From Hyphomicrobiales bacterium (GTDB lineage: Bacteria > Pseudomonadota > Alphaproteobacteria > Rhizobiales > Rhizobiaceae), in the NCBI GenBank assembly GCA_900470805.1, contig UCCA01000015.1:1-64000 (forward strand): DNA of 64,000 nucleotides. The letters run 5' to 3'. The notes beneath the pieces were generated by a model, which did not search any database, was not told the DNA's origin, and was given only the letters and a program-made list of their open reading frames with translations. Position numbers and translations under genes: made by a program. How positions within the stretch are numbered: the first letter of the stretch is position 1; every line of letters begins with the position of its first letter. This document shows, one piece after another, positions 37,718 through 46,899 of this stretch.

Positions 37718-40192
37718 CTAGAAGGTAGCGGCGCGCAGACCGCCGGGGACCAGCACCTCGCCCGAGGGCTTTTCGTCTGCGGCGTGGGCGGATAGCGGAT
37801 GAAGGCTGACGCGCTTGGCGCCGCCGGGCGCAAGGTGAAACCAGTCGTCGTCGGGCCGGTAGCCGTCGATGGCGAAATGCACAGATTGCGCCAGCCGGTC
37901 GGTGGTCACATCGGCAAACCAGTTGTCGCCATCCTGAACGACGGAGACCTGGATCTCAGCATCGTGGACAGCCCTAGAGCGCCCGAGCGGGAAGTAAAAT
38001 GCCTCCGCCACCACCGCGCCGCCATCCGGAAGCCGCAGGCGCGCGACGGTGACGTCGTGCGACGGCGGACCGAAACGGAAGGCGTAGGTGGTGTCGAAGA
38101 AGCCGCCGAACAGATCGGTCGCGGCGAATGTCTGCGTGCTGCGCGCCGGCAGCGTCAGGATACGCCCGCCGCTCACCGCGTGCTGACGGCCGTGGCGCAG
38201 GCAGACGACCTCGAGATCGAGCGGCAGATCGTCGCCGGTCTCGTTGATGACATGGACGTCGAGCCCGTTGGTTCCCTCGTCGCTCAAGAGCACTTGCACC
38301 GGCCGGAAGGCGCGGCGCATGGCGTACCAGATGGGCTTCGGCTCGCCGGTCGAATCGATCACGCCCCAGCCAGCGCCGGGCAACAGGTCCTGCAGCGTCC
38401 AGACCAGAGCACCGTTGCAGCCCGAGCCCCGGCGGCGCCACTCGGCGAAGGTCGCTTCCACCACTTCGCCGGTGACGGCACGCGACAGGTCGAGATAAAG
38501 GTCGCGGTCCTCGCGTCTCAGCGTCGCCGGGTCGACGTCGTAAAGCTTGCCGAGATAGAAATCGCGCACATCCTCGAAGTCCCATGATGCGCCGCGGTCA
38601 CGCGGCACGCGCGACTTCCATAGAGGGCTGTGAACCGGCGGAACGTCCAGATGGCGCTGCAGCGTCTTCTGCTGCGGCACGTTGGCGAAGGCGAGGCTCT
38701 CGGCGGCAAAGCGCACATTGGCGCGCCTGGCATCCTCAAGCGGACGCATATAGGCGCCGACGCCGTAGTAATGCGTCACGCCGGCATTGGGCGAAAACGG
38801 CATGGCGCCGCCGGAGGGCGAGTTCGGAACATAGGGAACATCGGGCCGGACACGACCGGCAATCGCCGGAATGATCTCCTCGGTAATCGGCCCCGACCAG
38901 AAATCCGACGGCAGGCCGAGCATCGCCGCCTGCTGGTAGATCTCGCTGCCACCGCACAGAACGGCGAGCGACGGCGATCCCTGCACGCCATGCAGGAACT
39001 CCTCGACCTCGGCATGCACATGTGCCGTGAACGCCTTGTCTTTCCCCGGATAGTCGAAATTGGCGAACATGAAGTCCTGCCAGACCAGCAGGCCGAGCTC
39101 GTCACAGAGCGCGAAGAAGTCAGGCGTCTCGTAGGCCATCGTCCCGCCGATGCGGATCATGTTCATTCCGGCCTCGGCGGCGAGACGCAGGAAAGGCTCG
39201 TAATCGGCGCGTGTGCCGGGCAGCCGCACGATATCGGCCGTCGTCCACACCGCGCCGCGGCAGAACACCCGCGCGCCATTGACGACCAGCGCGAAATCGC
39301 TGCCATCGACGCCGCGATCAGCCTCCACCGTGCGGAAGCCGGTTCGCCCGACCGGATGCTCGACGCCATCGACGACGATGGCGTAGTCGTAGAGCTCAGG
39401 CGTGCCATGCGTGTGCGGCCACCAGGCCCGGACGTCCTTCAGCCGCAGGATGGCGGAATAATGCCCCTCGCCGACCTTCTCGAACGACTGATCGCGGCCA
39501 CCGCACCGAAGCTGCAGATCCGGCGCATCGGCGTCTGCATGGAGGGATACGCTGAGCCGGCCCGTGCCATCGGCCTCAAGCACGGCGCGAACGGTGACAT
39601 TGTCCAGCGACACGACGTTGCGGCGCACAAGCGTGATCGGGCGCCACGGGCCGACCGCATGGATCTCGGGGCACCAGCCGGGCATGTGGCCGAGCAGCGT
39701 GGTGCGAACGTTCTTCAGCCCTTGCGGCGTGATCATCTGCGGCCGCCAGCGGGCGCGAGCACCGCTCTCGGCAAGCCTCGGCGCCAGCGCCCGGAAGCAC
39801 AGCGCCAGCTCGTCGCCACCCGTCAGCGTCACGGGGATTTCGTGCAGCGTGAACATGCTCTCGGAGAAGAGGATTTCTTGGCCATTGAGAAACACATGGC
39901 AGAGCGTCGCCAGGCCCGCAAAGCGCAGGATCGCATCGCCGGGCTCCGCATCGAACAGCCGGCAGACATACCAGGCGTCCTTGCCGTCTAGCGGTTCGGG
40001 ATTTTCACGATCGAACAGGCCGACCTTTTCCAGCGCGGCGGCAACGGTTCCCGGCACCTCGGCGGCGATCATCTGCGCCGAGAGCGGCAGGTCGTGCGGT
40101 CCGGCGCAGGCGCCCGCTTCCGTCAGCACCAGGTTCCAGCCCTCGCTGATGGGCGTCTCCTCCGCGGCAACGCTCGCCAATCTCCCACGCAT
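37718..40192 (-). CDS. GH2 beta-mannosidase-like protein
   Basis: 824 residues with GH2 architecture: jelly-roll sugar-binding domain (about 1-190), Ig-like domain (190-290), TIM barrel (290-600) and C-terminal beta domains. The clan GH-A acid/base Glu is Glu417, but the strictly conserved Asn before it is Ser (GGSE rather than GNE); the nucleophile is probably Glu498 in 'FAAESLAFA'. No signal peptide, so cytoplasmic. It may trim or remodel a mannoside-type glycan, or the Asn loss may indicate altered activity. 97 nt downstream of DUF1839. Confidence 0.88.
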   Translation of the reverse strand: MRGRLASVAAEETPISEGWNLVLTEAGACAGPHDLPLSAQMIAAEVPGTVAAALEKVGLFDRENPEPLDGKDAWYVCRLFDAEPGDAILRFAGLATLCHVFLNGQEILFSESMFTLHEIPVTLTGGDELALCFRALAPRLAESGARARWRPQMITPQGLKNVRTTLLGHMPGWCPEIHAVGPWRPITLVRRNVVSLDNVTVRAVLEADGTGRLSVSLHADADAPDLQLRCGGRDQSFEKVGEGHYSAILRLKDVRAWWPHTHGTPELYDYAIVVDGVEHPVGRTGFRTVEADRGVDGSDFALVVNGARVFCRGAVWTTADIVRLPGTRADYEPFLRLAAEAGMNMIRIGGTMAYETPDFFALCDELGLLVWQDFMFANFDYPGKDKAFTAHVHAEVEEFLHGVQGSPSLAVLCGGSEIYQQAAMLGLPSDFWSGPITEEIIPAIAGRVRPDVPYVPNSPSGGAMPFSPNAGVTHYYGVGAYMRPLEDARRANVRFAAESLAFANVPQQKTLQRHLDVPPVHSPLWKSRVPRDRGASWDFEDVRDFYLGKLYDVDPATLRREDRDLYLDLSRAVTGEVVEATFAEWRRRGSGCNGALVWTLQDLLPGAGWGVIDSTGEPKPIWYAMRRAFRPVQVLLSDEGTNGLDVHVINETGDDLPLDLEVVCLRHGRQHAVSGGRILTLPARSTQTFAATDLFGGFFDTTYAFRFGPPSHDVTVARLRLPDGGAVVAEAFYFPLGRSRAVHDAEIQVSVVQDGDNWFADVTTDRLAQSVHFAIDGYRPDDDWFHLAPGGAKRVSLHPLSAHAADEKPSGEVLVPGGLRAATF

Positions 40193-40289
40193 GATCAGGC
40201 TCCCGGCTTCTCAGGCATGCCGCGCAAAGGTGTCGAGCGGTTTTGCAACAACGACATGCGTATAAAAAAACTCCAAAGCGCGGCGCGCT

Positions 40290-41252
40290 TCAGAGACGCT
40301 CCGCAAGCGAAGCCATCACGGCATCCCATGCATCGGCGGCCGGATCAAGCGCAGTCGAAAGCGGCTCGAACTTCCGGCGGGTGACGGCGCGCGCCAGCTG
40401 GAACTGCACCGACTTGGCGGCCTCGGACAGGCGACGGGCATGCTCGGCGGCAGCGCCGAATTCCTCGGCCGAATGCCAGATCAGGTGATCGGCCAGCAGC
40501 TCGAAATTGGCGCCGAACTGGCGCAGCGTGTTGAACGCGTATTTGTGGAAGAAACCGAACGGCCGCTCGGCAACGGCCTCGACCTGCTCGGGAAACACGC
40601 CAGTAAAGGCACGGATCGGGTTTTCTCGCGCCCGGCGGGCGAAATGGGCGCTCAACAGGTCACGCGAGACAGCCCGCGTCCGCGTCGCATCGACGGGCGC
40701 TTCGGGAAACTTCGCGAACTCGGTGTAGGGCAAAAACAGTGGATCGTCGTCGGTGAGACCAAGCTGAAACAGCCCGTCGAAATCCTCGCCCTCAAGGCTG
40801 AAGAAACCGCCATTGTGGAAATAATCGACCCGCTTGCCGGCCATATCCAGCCGGTTGATGGCAACCGTCGTCTTCCCATGTTCCTGGCGGTAGGCCGTGC
40901 CCTGCGTATCGGGCATGTAGAAGCTGTCCATCTCGATCAGGCAGAGACGGCCGCGCGAAATCTGCGTCTGGATATGGCGCTCGACCTTGTCGAAGATCGC
41001 CAGTTCGGTGACGCGAATGCCGTAAAGCGCTTCCAGATCCTCGAGCGGCACCTTGAAGAAGGTGAACTGGTCGCCCTCGAAATCCTGCCCGAGCGTGAAG
41101 CCGAGCATGGCTTCAGGCGCCAGGCCGAGCGTGGAAAGCACCTCGATCCATAGATCGATATAGCAATTGGTTTCCGGCCACATGCGCTCCATCGAGTGCA
41201 GCGCATGCGGGGAATAGCTGTCCGGGCGGATGTCCGGGAAAACCGATGACAT
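40290..41252 (-). CDS. DUF1839 family protein
   Basis: 320 residues, function unknown. It has 'SMERMWPETNCYIDLWIEVLSTLGLAPEAMLGFTLGQDFEGDQFTFFKVPLEDLEALYGI', then 'CLIEMDSFYMPDTQGTAYRQEHGKTTVAIN', a conserved acidic/His/Asn-containing core reminiscent of a cysteine-protease-like or acyltransferase fold (including 'NGGFFSLEGEDFDGLF'). It starts 7 nt after the aaRS-like ligase gene. I infer that it acts on the aminoacyl-carrier protein, for example as a transferase, from context alone. Start at 41252 with AAGGGA upstream. Confidence 0.85.
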   Translation of the reverse strand: MSSVFPDIRPDSYSPHALHSMERMWPETNCYIDLWIEVLSTLGLAPEAMLGFTLGQDFEGDQFTFFKVPLEDLEALYGIRVTELAIFDKVERHIQTQISRGRLCLIEMDSFYMPDTQGTAYRQEHGKTTVAINRLDMAGKRVDYFHNGGFFSLEGEDFDGLFQLGLTDDDPLFLPYTEFAKFPEAPVDATRTRAVSRDLLSAHFARRARENPIRAFTGVFPEQVEAVAERPFGFFHKYAFNTLRQFGANFELLADHLIWHSAEEFGAAAEHARRLSEAAKSVQFQLARAVTRRKFEPLSTALDPAADAWDAVMASLAERL

Positions 41253-41259
41253 CGTTCCC

Positions 41260-42168
41260 TTAGCCCCAGAGCGCCTGGCGCACCGAGGCCGGCCACAGCT
41301 TGACGTCGAGGCCGTGGTGATGGAACAGCGCCAGCGCGATGCGCTCCAGACCGAAGCCGACACAGGCGGTAAACGCAACGCTTCCATCCTCAAGGTTCAG
41401 GCCCCACTTCTGGCCGAACGAATCCTGATGGAAGTTGAAGCTCATGCAGGCCGTCGGATTGGCCGTCGAGGTGATCGGGATCAGGAGCTCGAACTTCAGG
41501 TTCTGGTCGCGCTGGTTGTTGACCATCATCTTGCCGGCGCGGCCGAAGAACGGATCGTTGGCGACGTCGATGGTGACGTCGAGGCCGACCAGCTTCATCA
41601 TCTCGAGACCGCGATCCATCCAGTTCTGGCGGAAATCGGTGACGTGTTTCTCGGTGCCCATGCAGACATATTCGCGCATGCGGAACAGCTGCTGGCGGGC
41701 CGGATCGCGCGACGGCTCATGGCGGAAGCAATAGGACTGCAGGTCGAACAGCGCGCCGTCCTTCGGCAGGTTGCCGCGGCGGGCGACCGTCGGATAGAGC
41801 GGATAGCAGGCGGCCGGCGTCAGCACGATTTCGGTCGCTTCCTGGCCCTTGGTCCAGTCGTCGCCAACTTCCATGCACTGCAGCAGGTTCATGTGGTCGA
41901 GCTCGTTGCCGCAGAAGCTGTGCACGGTGCCGGCCAGCTGCGGGAAGCTCTTCATGTAGCCGCTCTTTTCGAAGATCTCGCGGTTCATACCGGGCGGAAA
42001 GCGCATCGCCTCCGCTCCATCGCCACCGCCGAAGCGGTCGATCAGGCGCTCGAACGCCGCGATCACGTCCTCGAACTGGCCGCTGCGGCCGTAAAGACCA
42101 TCAACGCCCATGTCGATCAGAAGGCCGGACTCGAAAAGCCGGTCCAGGAAGGAGGTCTGCATATCCAT
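41260..42168 (-). CDS. Amino acid:[carrier protein] ligase (class II aaRS-like)
   Basis: 302 residues. A truncated seryl-tRNA-synthetase-like catalytic core without the N-terminal tRNA-binding coiled coil. Motif 2 is '[25 protein letters not shown]' and motif 3 '[15 protein letters not shown]'. The zinc ligands are Cys121, Glu166 and Cys269, spaced exactly as Cys131/Glu176/Cys279 in the characterised Bradyrhizobium Gly:CP ligase. It activates a small amino acid (Gly or Ala in known members) with ATP and loads it on the phosphopantetheine of the carrier protein, not on tRNA. A GTG 9 nt upstream overlaps the previous stop (GTGA) and is an alternative start. Confidence 0.93.
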   Translation of the reverse strand: MDMQTSFLDRLFESGLLIDMGVDGLYGRSGQFEDVIAAFERLIDRFGGGDGAEAMRFPPGMNREIFEKSGYMKSFPQLAGTVHSFCGNELDHMNLLQCMEVGDDWTKGQEATEIVLTPAACYPLYPTVARRGNLPKDGALFDLQSYCFRHEPSRDPARQQLFRMREYVCMGTEKHVTDFRQNWMDRGLEMMKLVGLDVTIDVANDPFFGRAGKMMVNNQRDQNLKFELLIPITSTANPTACMSFNFHQDSFGQKWGLNLEDGSVAFTACVGFGLERIALALFHHHGLDVKLWPASVRQALWG

Positions 42169-42173
42169 GTGAG

Positions 42174-43355
42174 TCACCCCAGTAGGCTAGTGTCCTGCTT
42201 GTGGACAAGGAGCATGCTTGACGTGTTGCCAAGGATGCGGTCGTTGGAAATCATCAATTGTGCGGAATGCGCATCGCGCAGATGCCGGCCAAGGCTGAAC
42301 GGCGTGCCGTTCTTGTAGCCCATGATGCCGCAGATCAGCATCGTGTGGTTGACGATCTCGAGGATCGTCTCCGACGACGCGATCTTGACGTTGTTCATCG
42401 CCACCGCGAATGCCATCGACGACAGCTTGTCGGGATTGGCCTTCGCGTCTTCGTAGGCCTTGAGGCCGGCAACGACGTTCGACTTCACCATCTGCAGAAG
42501 ATTGGACACCTCGGCGAGACGCAATGCACCGGGCGGGGGCGCACCCGGGGACTTGCGAGCCGCGGCGCGCACGAAGGCCTGGGCCCGCGAAAACGCGTCG
42601 ATGGCGATACCGTACCAGACGCCGCTCCACAGAAGGTGCGAGGACGCCAGCATCGACTGCGCCGCGATCTCGGCGAACGGTTTAGGAAGGATTTGTTCCG
42701 CCGGCGCTTCACCCCTGAACAGGAAGCCGTCGGAGCAGGTGCCGCGCATGCCGAGTGTGTTCCAGACATGCGTGCGTTCGAGCGTGTATTGATCCTTGAG
42801 GAAAGCCGTGAGCACCTGGTCGGACGGCGCCGCGTCCGCATGGGCGCGCGAGGTGATCAGGATCGCATCGGCATGTGCGCCGTAGGAAATGACGGTCGCA
42901 TCCTTTTCAAGGCGGCAGATGCCGTCCTCGACGTGAACGGCGCAGATGCTGTTGCGCAGATTGCCGCCGATGCCGCCTTCAGTGGTGGCGGAGCCGATCA
43001 GCAGCTGCTCAGCCGCGATGCGGCGCATGAAATCGGCATGCCAGGCGCTATCCACCCCGTGCTCGACGAGGCTCGACAGCTTGATGTGATGCATGGCGAA
43101 CACCATGGCGCTGGCGGCACAGGCCTGGCCAAGCATCGAGCAGAGCTCGGCGATCTCGGTCGTGGTGGCGCTCTCGCCACCGAGGTTGCGCGGAATCTGG
43201 ATGCTGAGCAGCCGCTCGGCCTTCATCGCATCCACGGCCTCTTGCGGAAACCGGCCTTCAAAATCGACGGTGTCCGCGAATTTGGCCGCAATGGCGACGA
43301 CGCGGGCAGCCCTTGCTGCAAAACTGTCTTCCGTGATTTTGACGGGGAAGTTCAT
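42174..43355 (-). CDS. Acyl-CoA dehydrogenase-like flavoprotein
   Basis: 393 residues. ACAD fold: N-terminal helices ('[54 protein letters not shown]'), central beta domain ('[15 protein letters not shown]', '[13 protein letters not shown]') and C-terminal helices. Its ATG overlaps the carrier-protein stop by one base (TGATG) and its stop abuts the ligase start. In carrier-protein systems such enzymes oxidise aminoacyl-S-carrier substrates (as for prolyl carriers), so the loaded amino acid may be dehydrogenated here. Substrate unproven. Confidence 0.9.
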   Translation of the reverse strand: MNFPVKITEDSFAARAARVVAIAAKFADTVDFEGRFPQEAVDAMKAERLLSIQIPRNLGGESATTTEIAELCSMLGQACAASAMVFAMHHIKLSSLVEHGVDSAWHADFMRRIAAEQLLIGSATTEGGIGGNLRNSICAVHVEDGICRLEKDATVISYGAHADAILITSRAHADAAPSDQVLTAFLKDQYTLERTHVWNTLGMRGTCSDGFLFRGEAPAEQILPKPFAEIAAQSMLASSHLLWSGVWYGIAIDAFSRAQAFVRAAARKSPGAPPPGALRLAEVSNLLQMVKSNVVAGLKAYEDAKANPDKLSSMAFAVAMNNVKIASSETILEIVNHTMLICGIMGYKNGTPFSLGRHLRDAHSAQLMISNDRILGNTSSMLLVHKQDTSLLG

Positions 43356-43606
43356 CAGGCAACCTTCCGGGCGTCCTGGATCATATCGACAGTCTTGGCG
43401 ATGGCCGAGATGCTGGCGAATGATTTGCGGTTGAGGAGGTTGTCGGGAAACTCGATGTCGAAGGCATCCTCGATACCGAGCATAAGCTGGACCGAGGCGA
43501 AGGAGGTGAGGCCGACCGCGTAAAGGTCGGCATCGTCGCCAACCGTTTCGATGGCCACAGGTAGCTTGCCGAATTTCGCAAGCAGTTCGCGGATCGTCGT
43601 ATTCAT
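43355..43606 (-). CDS. Acyl/aminoacyl carrier protein
   Basis: 83 residues. Four-helix carrier protein with the phosphopantetheine Ser35 in 'DADLYAVGLTSFASVQLMLGIEDAFDIEFPDNLLNRKSFASI'; the motif is GLTS in place of the usual GxDS, as in the partners of aaRS-like ligases. GGAG lies 11 nt before the ATG at 43606. First gene of the unit; the 270 nt upstream is AT-richer and should hold its promoter. Confidence 0.93.
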   Translation of the reverse strand: MNTTIRELLAKFGKLPVAIETVGDDADLYAVGLTSFASVQLMLGIEDAFDIEFPDNLLNRKSFASISAIAKTVDMIQDARKVA

Positions 43607-43878
43607 CCTCACATCTCCAAGCTTTGTCATAACCAGAGCGGGCGCTCATCGCCCTGTACTCGTCACCGTGTCATGACGTGCTTTTAAGGAGGAAAACCCA
43701 ATATTCCGCTAAGGCTTGTGGTTAAATCTGGCTCTTGGCAAAGCTTAAAAGTTTATCCGCTTGGTAATTCAAGTGTATATAAGTAAGCAGGATCATAAGC
43801 TTGGGCGAACAACTTGAAGGCCTATCCGTAAGATTCTGGATCACCACCAGTGCTGGAATGATACGCCTTGACCCGCGA

Positions 43879-44934
43879 TCAGATGCTTTCCGGCGGGTAG
43901 ACATGCTCGCCACCATTGTAGTCCGACACAGAATAGCAACCTTCGCCGACCTTGCGAATTCCGCTCTCGCCAATGACCGCCTTGCCGTAACCACCAGGAA
44001 TATCGAGAATATAGCTCGGCTGGCACAATCCCGAGATGCGGCCGCGCAGCGCCGACACGATGGCCTGCCCCTCCTCGACGGATAGCCGGAAGTGGCTGGT
44101 GCCCGGGGCGAGATCGGGATGATGCAGGTAATAGGGCTTCACCCGCGTCTCCACGAACGCCCTCATCAGCTCGGCCAACACGCCGGCATCATCGTTGACA
44201 CCCTTGAGCAGCACCGACTGGCTGACCATGACGATCCCGGCATCGACCAGCCGCGCGCAGGCCGCCCGGGCCTCGGCCGTCATCTCGCGCGGATGATTGG
44301 CATGCAGCGCCACATAAACCGTCTTGCCGCTCGCCTTCATCGCATCGATCAACGCCGGATCGACCTTCAGCGGATCGACGACGGGCACGCGCGTGTGAAA
44401 CCTGATGATCTTGACGTGATCGATATCGGCCAGCTGAACCAGGATTTCCCGCAGCCGCCGCGGCGACAGCACCAGCGGATCGCCGCCGGTGAGGATCACC
44501 TCCCAGATCTCGCCATGCGCGCGGATATAATCGAACGCCGCCTTCATCGCACCTGGATCAAGTGTGCCGAGCCCCTGAGGACCGACCATTTCGCGACGGA
44601 AGCAGAAGCGGCAATAGACCGGGCACACATGCACCGCCTTCAAGAGCACCCGATCGGGATAGCGATGGACGATCCCTTCGACCGGGCTATGCGCGTGATC
44701 GCCGATCGGATCCGCCCGCTCTTCCGGCGCTATCAGCAGTTCCGCCGCATCCGGCACGAACTGGCGGGCGATCGGATCGTCGGGATCGGAGCGATCGATT
44801 AGCCGTGAAACCGCTGGCGTCAGCGCGATGGCGTAGCGCGCCGCGACCTCTTCCAGCGCCGCCCGATCGCGATCGCCGACGAGCCCGGCATCGCCGAGGT
44901 CATCCACCGACTTGATCGGCCTGACGATGTTCAT
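43879..44934 (-). CDS. epmB: EF-P (R)-beta-lysine formation: lysine 2,3-aminomutase-like EpmB
   Basis: 351 residues. Radical-SAM enzyme with the Cys triplet in 'HVCPVYCRFCFRR' and PLP-binding Lys in the C-terminal 'YGKAVIG' region. It isomerises L-alpha-lysine to beta-lysine for attachment to EF-P Lys34. It lacks the long C-terminal extension of fermentative lysine 2,3-aminomutases, consistent with EpmB. The ATG overlaps the epmA stop (ATGA). Confidence 0.93.
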   Translation of the reverse strand: MNIVRPIKSVDDLGDAGLVGDRDRAALEEVAARYAIALTPAVSRLIDRSDPDDPIARQFVPDAAELLIAPEERADPIGDHAHSPVEGIVHRYPDRVLLKAVHVCPVYCRFCFRREMVGPQGLGTLDPGAMKAAFDYIRAHGEIWEVILTGGDPLVLSPRRLREILVQLADIDHVKIIRFHTRVPVVDPLKVDPALIDAMKASGKTVYVALHANHPREMTAEARAACARLVDAGIVMVSQSVLLKGVNDDAGVLAELMRAFVETRVKPYYLHHPDLAPGTSHFRLSVEEGQAIVSALRGRISGLCQPSYILDIPGGYGKAVIGESGIRKVGEGCYSVSDYNGGEHVYPPESI

Positions 44935-45995
44935 GAGCCGTACTCCGCAACCGGCGCCCACAGCACCTGCTCGATCCGTCGCGCGCCTGTCGCTAGCATC
45001 ACCAGCCGGTCGAAGCCGAGCGCGATGCCACTAGCCTCGGGCATGATGGCAAGCGCCTCGAGCAGATCCTCGTCGATCGGATAGGTCTCGCCATAGACGC
45101 GGTTCTTCTCCGCCATCTCGATCTCGAAGCGCCGGCGCTGCTCGATCGGATCGGTGAGTTCGCCGAAGCCATTGGCCAGTTCGACGCCGCAGGCATAGAC
45201 CTCGAAGCGCTCGGCAACGCGCGGATCATTGGCGGAAGGCCGGGCAAGCGCTGCCTCAGACACCGGATATTCGTCGAGAATGGTCACCCGCCCCATGCCG
45301 AGATGCGGCTCGATCTTCTCGACCAGCACCCTGCTGAACAGATCGGCCCACTGGTCATCGTCCGATACACGCATCCCCACTCTGTTTATCTCGGCGGCGA
45401 GATGCCCGCGATCAGTCGAGCCGTCGGCGCTGACCGATGCCAAGAGGTCGATATCCGCATGGCGCCTGAACGCGTCCGCCACGCTCAACCGTTCCGGCCC
45501 GGCGAACGGATCGCAGACGGCGTCGCGATAGCTAAGCACATCAGCCTTCGCAGTCTCGGCCGCCAGCGCGAGAATGCGAACGCAGTCCATCATCAGGCTC
45601 TCGTAGCTTTCGGCGGTGCGATACCACTCGAGCATGGTGAACTCTGGATGATGCAGTGGCCCGCGCTCTCGATTGCGGTAGACATGCGCGAAGCAGGCGA
45701 TCCGTTGTTCGCCTGATGCCAGCAGCTTCTTGCAGGCGAATTCCGGCGACGTATGGAGATAGAATGGCGCGGCCTGGCCGTCGGTCGTCACCGCCTCGGT
45801 GGCAAAGGCGTGCAGATGCGCCTCGTTGCCGGGCGACACCTGTAGCGTCGCGGTATCGACCTCGATGAAGTCCTCGCCGGCAAAGTAGATGCGCAACGCC
45901 GACTGGATCGCATTCCGCCCGATCAGGAACGGCCGGCGATCGGCATGGACGCTGGGCGTCCACCAGGGAGACGCTTTGGCGATCGGGGCTTTCAT
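44931..45995 (-). CDS. epmA: EF-P lysine ligase EpmA (PoxA/GenX)
   Basis: 354 residues. A lysyl-tRNA-synthetase-like class II catalytic core without the anticodon-binding domain: motif 2 'FAHVYRNRERGPLHHPEFTMLEWYR', motif 3 'GIALGFDRLVMLATG'. It ligates (beta-)lysine to Lys34 of EF-P. Divergent from efp with 187 nt between, and overlapping epmB, so substrate and both modifying enzymes are clustered. Confidence 0.95.
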   Translation of the reverse strand: MKAPIAKASPWWTPSVHADRRPFLIGRNAIQSALRIYFAGEDFIEVDTATLQVSPGNEAHLHAFATEAVTTDGQAAPFYLHTSPEFACKKLLASGEQRIACFAHVYRNRERGPLHHPEFTMLEWYRTAESYESLMMDCVRILALAAETAKADVLSYRDAVCDPFAGPERLSVADAFRRHADIDLLASVSADGSTDRGHLAAEINRVGMRVSDDDQWADLFSRVLVEKIEPHLGMGRVTILDEYPVSEAALARPSANDPRVAERFEVYACGVELANGFGELTDPIEQRRRFEIEMAEKNRVYGETYPIDEDLLEALAIMPEASGIALGFDRLVMLATGARRIEQVLWAPVAEYGS

Positions 45996-46182
45996 CGAAT
46001 GCGGTCCTCGACTGCTTGTCTTGAATACTGGCCTTACGTCGGCCTCGCAGGATCGGCCAACCGAGGGCTGGCTATTTGCCTGATTTTAGGTTAGTTGCGC
46101 CCCCAAAGAATACTTAATTGCGTCTCCGGGACCATTTCGAAAGTCCTCTACGACGCCAAAAGCCGAGTTACAAGGAAGTCTT

Positions 46183-46752
46183 ATGGTCAAGGTCATCGCC
46201 TCTTCTGTCCGCAAGGGCAACGTCCTCGATGTGGACGGCAAGCTCTACGTCGTTCTGACGGCCAACAATTTCCATCCGGGCAAGGGCACGCCGGTCACCC
46301 AGGTCGACATGCGCCGCATCGTCGACGGTGTGAAGGTATCGGAGCGCTGGCGCACGACGGAACAGGTCGAGCGCGCCTTCGTCGAAGACGTCAACCACCA
46401 GTTCCTTTATGAAGATGGCGAAGGCTTCCACTTCATGAACCCGGAGAACTACGACCAGATCGTCGTCGACGTCGAGACGATGGGCGACCAGAAGGCCTAC
46501 CTCCAGGAAGGCATGGTCTGCATCCTGTCGATGCACGAAGGCATCGCGCTGGCCATCGTCCTCCCACGCCACGTCACGCTCGAGATCACCGAGACCGAAC
46601 CGGTCGTCAAGGGCCAGACAGCGTCGTCTTCCTACAAGCCGGCAATCCTGTCGAACGGCATCCGCACCCTGGTGCCGCCGCACATCGACGCTGGCACCCG
46701 CGTCGTCATCGCGACGGAAGACAATTCCTACGTCGAGCGCGCCAAGAACTGA
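46183..46752 (+). CDS. efp: Elongation factor P
   Basis: 189 residues. Three beta-barrel domains; the modified Lys34 lies in '[13 protein letters not shown]'. It relieves ribosome stalling at polyproline stretches. Domain III ends in '[26 protein letters not shown]'. AAGGAAG lies a few nt before the ATG and a terminator follows. Confidence 0.97.
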   Translation: MVKVIASSVRKGNVLDVDGKLYVVLTANNFHPGKGTPVTQVDMRRIVDGVKVSERWRTTEQVERAFVEDVNHQFLYEDGEGFHFMNPENYDQIVVDVETMGDQKAYLQEGMVCILSMHEGIALAIVLPRHVTLEITETEPVVKGQTASSSYKPAILSNGIRTLVPPHIDAGTRVVIATEDNSYVERAKN

Positions 46753-46776
46753 TTGTTCCTGGTCAGCTTTGAATCA

Positions 46777-46813
46777 AAGGCCGTATCGCTCCCGCGATGC
46801 GGCCTTTTTGTTT
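46777..46813 (+). terminator. Rho-independent terminator of efp
   Basis: GGCCG-ATCGC stem paired with GCGAT-CGGCC around TCCC, then TTTTTGTTTG. Confidence 0.85.
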
Positions 46814-46827
46814 GTCGACTTAGAGCA

Positions 46828-46866
46828 CACAAACAAAAAGGCGCCGGAAAACCGACGCCTTTCTTT
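46828..46866 (-). terminator. Terminator of the glycine-zipper gene
   Basis: AGGCGCCGG / CCGACGCCT around AAAA with A- and T-runs on both sides, so it can end transcription from either strand; it serves the minus-strand gene at 46900-47160. Confidence 0.75.
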
Positions 46867-46899
46867 TCGGAGCTTGCCTGATCGATCAGGCGGAAATCC

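Noticed and set aside
41260..42168. Seryl-tRNA synthetase
   Set aside because: The tRNA-binding arm is missing and carrier-protein genes are adjacent; the zinc-ligand spacing matches the amino acid:[carrier protein] ligases.
44931..45995. Lysyl-tRNA synthetase
   Set aside because: It lacks the anticodon-binding domain and pairs with epmB and efp, so it is EpmA.
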